A DNA stretch of 64,000 nt from Trichuris trichiura. Lineage: Eukaryota > Nematoda > Enoplea > Trichinellida > Trichuridae. Below the pieces are notes generated by a model, which did not search any database, had not been told where the DNA came from, and was given only the letters and a program-made list of their open reading frames with translations. A program made the position numbers and the translations under genes. The stretch lies in NCBI GenBank assembly GCA_037903355.1, contig JBAJFE010000042.1:2492001-2556000 (forward strand), written 5' to 3'. Shown piece after piece: positions 59,001-64,000 of the stretch; position 1 is the stretch's first letter; each line of letters begins with the position of its first letter.

Positions 59001-62000
59001 CTCTGTTGGGCTGACAATTAGGCCTAGCTCCAAATATCGAGTCATACAAAGATACTGATCCTGTCGGTTATGCGGCCCCTGTCATACTGTGAGCTTGCTA
59101 GCCATCCTGTTTTCCCTTCCCTTAAGCGTAAGCCGAATTATAAGGCTTATAATTTGGCTTAGGCTTAGGAAAAGGTAAAAAAGCATGGCCGCATGCTTAA
59201 CAGAAAGGAATTTGCATTTATCGGACGGTGAGGGGCATAACCAAAAGACTCGAAATACCTCAAGTTGAAATATACCCTTTCTTCAGCGACTGTAAGTGCA
59301 AAACAACGTCAGGGTAAGCGTTTATAGTACGTTTTTGGTAACTCAGGATTTTGACGTTTCAAAGATTATATCTTTTACGCTTGAGCGTGACAACCGTCTT
59401 TCAAACAATATCTTTCATTACTTTTTTAGAATCATAATTTCGGTATTTTGAAATAAATTAATAATTGCAGCTGCTTCTTCGCAAATAGCGGCGAATGTTT
59501 AAGCGGGATTGTAGAACTTGTCGTTGCAGCTCAATCAATCTAATATTACAGTGTGACACAGTGACTTGTCTAGAAAAAATTGGATTCTTGCTGCTTTCGT
59601 GCCGAAAACGACACTCTTTTCGGTCGCAGTATAAAAGTGTGTAACCTATTGTGAGCATCTACAAAGAAAACCATTTTGAAAAACTGCTGCCATATGACAG
59701 AGGAAAACTTCAAATAAAAACTTTCGCGGTAGAGTGCATCGTCGAACTTCCGACATATTACCAACGCAAGCGACAAAGCATTAGAAACAATAGATGACTT
59801 GGGACCTCCTTCAATATCAGACGCGCAATAAAAACTATGATGCGAACATGTTTCTATTTCACAAAAGCAGTGATACGCGGTTTGAAATAAGGAAGTACGA
59901 TAAAGCTGATGAATCCTTATCAAAAAAAAAGAAACCTAAACGCGACGACGAAGTCGATACAAGCTGTCAACTCTTCGCAACGTTGAGGTTATCAGTGGTG
60001 GCTCACAGCTGCTGCACAACGACTCAGTTTAACTCATTGTACTTGCAAAGTGCTTAGGCAGAAAGCACGAAACAATTGTACAAAGTGAATGTGAAAAAGG
60101 CACTTCTTCAAGTAAACGTAATACTTTGATTTAGTTTGAACGGTAAACTGATAATGAATTGTTACACATTTCAGACCACAAAGAAGCACAAAAAACCTAC
60201 CAAAACCGGAAACTGTTTTTATTTAAATTTTCTCTTATCTTGACTACACTGTGAAATGATCAGCTCAGATGATTATCAAGCTTCGACCGTTCAATTCTCC
60301 AAAGACACTTTTATTCTGGAAAAAGTGCAAGCTCACCAGTTCTCTGATCCTTCAGCTTCTGACACCAATCAAGCAGCTGCTCGGCATAGTTTTGCCGATT
60401 GCTTTCTGCCATTTGAAAATTTTCAAATATTCTATCTGCTGCCCATCTGAGCAGGAACCAAAAGCTATTGGCAGTACAAGCAGCAGCCAAAATTAACATT
60501 TGATGGGCCATATGAACTGATCCAAGTTCTGGGCAGTGATAAAATTTTTGTAAGTCTGCAAACCCACACTACGTGTACGCACGCATCAACGGAAAAATCG
60601 AAATATACCGGCAGTTAAGATCTCTAGAAATTTGCTCCAGTCTTCACTTAGTGACTACAATCGTAAAGCAGTGAGCAAATGTCATGCGAAATGGTATATG
60701 TTTACCCCAGCGTCATCGAAAAACATTACTTCGACCAATCTATTGTACACAGTGAGCCATTCACTTTCGCCAGCTTCTCCCTTCGTTGGCCACAGAATCG
60801 GCGGGACAAGAAACTTAAGAATCCGCTCGCCATGAAGTCTGACAGTTTTTCGGCTGAACCTATGCAATGCTGTATTCTAAAAAGAACAACTGTCATACAT
60901 GGGAACAAGTAGATGAAAAATTTTAATTACAACTTAACAAAATTGTAATGAAATAAAGTGTGCGCATTAAAAAAAGGTGCTGAGGCGCTTGTCAGTAAAG
61001 TTTAAATGATACAATATACAAGTTTTCGCTTCTGCAAACATACCAGAAGATTTAAGCAGTCATCCTTTTCTTTGAAACTCAAGGAAGGGTTGACGTACGT
61101 GCACATACTTCCGAAGACATGCTCCGCAAGCCAGTCAGACGCAGTTAAGCAGAGATTTAAAGACGTTTCTAAGTTTTCTCTGGTAATGCCGCATGGATTA
61201 TAAGAGGACTAAACGAAGAAGTGGTTTTCGGACATGCAAATAACTCGAAACGACGGCACCGGCTTGTAGGTGATTGGCGAGTAGAATTCCATGAATTGGA
61301 ACAAGTCGTCACGAACAGGCCCTTTATTTCAGCAGGTCAAAACGATGCTTAAAAATTGGGAAACAAATTTACCCAACTCAAACTTTTGAGCGAGCACTTC
61401 GCCTATTTTGAAGAGAAGAATAAGGCACCTTGGATCAGCTTCACCGTCCGCTGATTTCAACAGTTCGTTTGCGATTTCACTTTCATCGCTACCTGAAGTA
61501 CGGAGTTACCTCCAGAAAATGGAAACGACGAACTATACCCATTTGAGATCGATTCAAGTATTCAAGAATAATTGCATATATACGACTTCTTTCTAACTGT
61601 AGACTGGATATGACAATACGCCTTTTAAGAAGCGAGAGAATCATATCCTTCAAAATTTCCAATTTAACAGATAAATGGGTAACCTTAAAGTAAAAACTGG
61701 TCAGTCACTCAAACATATAAGCAAAACACACGTACCAGGTAATGAAGAGCTGCCAGCAACGATTTAGTTTTACCGGTTTGGAGAGCGAAAACGGAAACAC
61801 AATATTTCGCAACCTGCTCCGCTATAATTAAGGGTGCGATATTTCTGTTTCGGCATAGTGAGGGATTTTCTTACCTTCCAATTCGGAGAAACAAGCGGGA
61901 GGTAATTTTACAATAACTGACTCTAGCAATTCAAATGCACTGGATCGAACGTTAACATCTTGATTCGTTATAGCACTCCTGCAAGAACGAAAAGCTACAA

Positions 62001-62122
62001 GTAAACTTTCTGGAAATGTTCACCTACTTCTGCTTCTCCACGAATTCTAGAAGGTTCATTCTATTTGAACTAATCATAGAAACGTAATCGTCAGCGACCA
62101 AGTTATGTTCAGTGGAAGCCAT
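56060..62122 (-). CDS. MMS19: MMS19, cytosolic iron-sulphur assembly targeting factor
   Basis: This is a HEAT-repeat protein of the CIA targeting complex (with CIAO1 and FAM96B/CIA2B) that delivers Fe-S clusters to DNA polymerases, XPD and other DNA enzymes. The N-terminal exons join in phase: 62028-62122, 61875-61978, 61736-61821, 61539-61683, 61373-61492, 61260-61321, 61044-61208, 60706-60876, 60609-60654 and 60337-60555. Signatures are ADPRCLILLFKIGEVL, then GPVRDDLFQFMEFYSPITYKP-like sequence split over exons, and NPCGITRENL (usual DPHGI..EDL). C-terminal exons: about 57996-58360, 57530-57940, 57336-57480, then 57001-57282, 56757-56952, 56627-56706, 56346-56525, 56130-56293 and a 25-base last exon 56060-56084. 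HKKRLVRQAAAEAVNAW runs into the last exon (YLHGKLI), matching the conserved C-terminus. Exons between 58.4 and 60.3 kb are unresolved; a hairpin repeat sits there. Confidence 0.88.
59098..59285. repeat. Hairpin repeat family C, second copy
   Basis: CATCCTGTTTTCCCTTCCC is followed by a hairpin of CGTAAGCCGAATTATAAG / CTTATAATTTGGCTTAGG, then ATGGCCGCATGC, AGAAAGGAATTTGCATTT and GGGGCATAACCAAAAG. The order of blocks matches 39898-40085. It lies in an MMS19 intron. Confidence 0.75.
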
Positions 62123-62745
62123 CCAAAAAGTTCAAACAGAAGAACTAAGAATGCCCAAGTCGAAACAGTAACAATAAACGCGTGTTCTATTCACCCAAAG
62201 TACAGTACCCACTAACCTTTTACTAAGAAATACTATCCCAACTTTTACATCTAACCTTACAACAGTTTTAACATTTAATCTGTTCAAGTTCGCATTTTTC
62301 GAATGGCCTTGGAGTTTTTTCCAAAATTTAAACTTTACAAATGATAAAAGAAGAAAAAATTTGTTTTGCCATGTACGCTGGGCAATGCAGGTTTTTACCA
62401 GCTACAAAATGTTACGATTGCAATATATGTGAACCTCTCCACAAGTAGGATATGAGTTTGCGAGAGTAAAACCTAATGGTTTAAAATTATAGCATCTCAC
62501 GGTTGCGTAACTGTAACGCTGGAACAAGTGAAAAACTCAGGCATACATCGGTAATCAGTACCACGAAGTTGGCCTTGAAGCAACAGTTCATTTACAAACA
62601 TGCAGCTAGTAGTAATGCTTTTCAAACATTACAAATCAAACAAGAATTAACCATAGAGAATCGAAACATCTATACCAAACAATTTTCACAGTTACATTTC
62701 CCAAGTGCCGATCAATACAGAAAAACTGAGATATCCATTCTGCAG

Positions 62746-63111
62746 CTAGCGAAAATCTTCGGTATTAAACATTCCCTTGGCTCGTCGTAAAATCGAATCT
62801 TTTGCAGGATCGTACGGATGATCCTTCGAAGGAATCTCCAATACGGCAGGTATACTTTTCACGTGGTCATCAATTGCGTAACGAATAACGTCGGCGATAT
62901 GCTGGTTCATTAAGATCACTGCGATATCATCGCGATTGACAAACGACTTGAAAGCATTTTCTATGTCTTGAACACTGACATTTTTATCAACGACCAAAAA
63001 GTTAGGTTGTCGACTGCGGTTCAATTCGCCAACGCCTCCAAGCAGGAAGCCAACGCATGTATCTTCGTCGCCTATTACGGCGATCAACTTTCCTTTAACG
63101 ATGGAAGTCAT
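62746..63111 (-). CDS. ATP6V1F: V-type proton ATPase subunit F
   Basis: A single-exon gene of 121 residues (family 118-124). Subunit F belongs to the central rotor shaft of V1 with subunit D. Signatures: [20 protein letters not shown] near the N-terminus, a NFLVVDKN strand, [16 protein letters not shown], and [20 protein letters not shown] followed by RRAKGMF at the C-terminus. The ATG at 63111 matches the family start (residues before [11 protein letters not shown] are short, as usual). It lies 624 bases upstream of the MMS19 start on the same strand. With subunit E at 9.9-16.0 kb this window holds two V1 subunits, of the stator and rotor respectively. Confidence 0.97.
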   Translation of the reverse strand: MTSIVKGKLIAVIGDEDTCVGFLLGGVGELNRSRQPNFLVVDKNVSVQDIENAFKSFVNRDDIAVILMNQHIADVIRYAIDDHVKSIPAVLEIPSKDHPYDPAKDSILRRAKGMFNTEDFR

Positions 63112-64000
63112 TTTCTGGAATTTTTGTCAGCCGTGGAATATGGAGAACAGCGTGCAGCCTAAACAAATAAGATTTGCAGAATTGTGGCCCAGTATTGAAG
63201 TTTTAATTGGACGAGTGCAAACACGTCTTAAGCTTAAAAGATATAGAATAACACTTCGGAACGGCGTGCGCTTAAAGCAAGTACAGTGGACTAAAATAGC
63301 GATTGAGACGGCTAGAAATAAAATTGAATTGAAACTAAGCGAAATATGTATAGAAAGCACTGACAAAAATTCCTGAGAAATTGCGGAATGCAGGAACACT
63401 ATGCGTACTAACAACAAGTAATTATTTAGCCGACGAACATGGAAAGCCCTCACTTTTTCAATTGCTATTATCTACGTATTTTGGCGAGAAACGAACTGAA
63501 CGTTTTTGAAATTTAGTTCAACCTGTCCGTTTGCGAAAGACGCTGCTACCTACTGTAAACAAGTTTTCCGTTAAGCTTCAGCCCGTGACGCAGTTTCAAA
63601 CGGAGCTCGTTTATGTTCAATCACAACAGTTTTATTCAACGTGTCTTCATCATTTAAAATATCGTGAACTTAAAAGAAAAGTTTACATCATTCTGTACAA
63701 GCAAACCAACTGACGAATCGCGGTGTATATAATGGCCCAAGACTTCAACGTTATCCAATCGGTGCGAAACTCGTTAACAGAAAATATACAAACTAAGAAA
63801 TTTAACAAATGCACTTTCCGATTCCTGCATTTTTGGCGAAAATTGCCTATAGGAATCCCATTGGTGCTCACATAACCTGATTATCTACCGTACTTTGCAT
63901 CGCCCCCATCAGGTGTTCTGTTTGAAAGATTTAATTTTCATGTTCACTAGCGCATTGCACTGTTTTAAGTAGTTTCTTTTTCGGTTTTTCAAGTTTGACT
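63112..64000. other. Gap: upstream of V-ATPase F, no supported gene
   Basis: AT-rich, with only short frames on both strands and no recognisable domain. It probably contains the subunit F promoter. Confidence 0.5.

Noticed and set aside
59570..59923. Minus-strand frame (GGPKSSIVSNALSLAL region) as an MMS19 exon
   Set aside because: It lies in the unresolved middle of MMS19 and could be an exon, but I found no in-phase splice pair and no clear match, so it is not listed as coding.
1..64000. Bacterial-style features: operons with ribosome binding sites, CRISPR arrays, insertion sequences
   Set aside because: Every confident gene but two is intron-split and eukaryotic; no spaced direct-repeat array or IS transposase is visible.

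Overview
This is a 64 kb piece of an animal nuclear genome. Every recognisable gene is split by introns, mostly 45-60 bp with GT-AG borders plus some kilobase-sized ones. The proteins are typical of metazoans (chimaerin, an OATP transporter with a Kazal domain, PUF60, an immunoglobulin-superfamily receptor). A nematode-like invertebrate is my best guess from intron size and gene set, but nothing here fixes the species. Gene models were built by hand from reading frame, intron phase, splice sites and remembered family sequence, so junctions marked uncertain are provisional.

Plus strand, left to right: the last exons of a microtubule-tip-like protein (3-490); a RhoGAP-fold protein (1810-4143); chimaerin, SH2-C1-RhoGAP (8176-9650); V-ATPase subunit E (9938-15993, with a 5.2 kb first intron full of repeats); URM1 (16298-16612); a 12-exon OATP/SLCO transporter (22270-30139); and the splicing factor PUF60 (32839-36977). 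Minus strand, right to left: V-ATPase subunit F (63111-62746), the Fe-S cluster targeting factor MMS19 (62122-56060), a type I membrane protein with Ig-like domains (48697-42410), and pterin-4a-carbinolamine dehydratase (41926-40985). The genes are housekeeping or signalling genes with no shared pathway, apart from two V-ATPase subunits (E and F) in one window.

The striking feature is the repeat landscape. At least a dozen dispersed fold-back (inverted-repeat) elements lie in introns and intergenic DNA. Most share a core that reads, on one strand, CTGANGA, a 5-6 bp GC-rich stem with a 6-9 nt loop, then GAAAGC. The stem differs between copies but stays paired through compensating changes. These boxes match the catalytic core of hammerhead ribozymes, apart from one nucleotide at the base of stem II. 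Hammerheads are known in Penelope-like elements and retrozymes, so these may be non-autonomous relatives; no reverse transcriptase is visible here. The copies also share a terminus (about GGTGYTTTGTAACGGG), a conserved internal block (TCATCCATTCGTTGGTAGGG) and, in two places, contact with (AAT)n tracts. Two further hairpin-forming repeat families, unrelated by eye, are also present.
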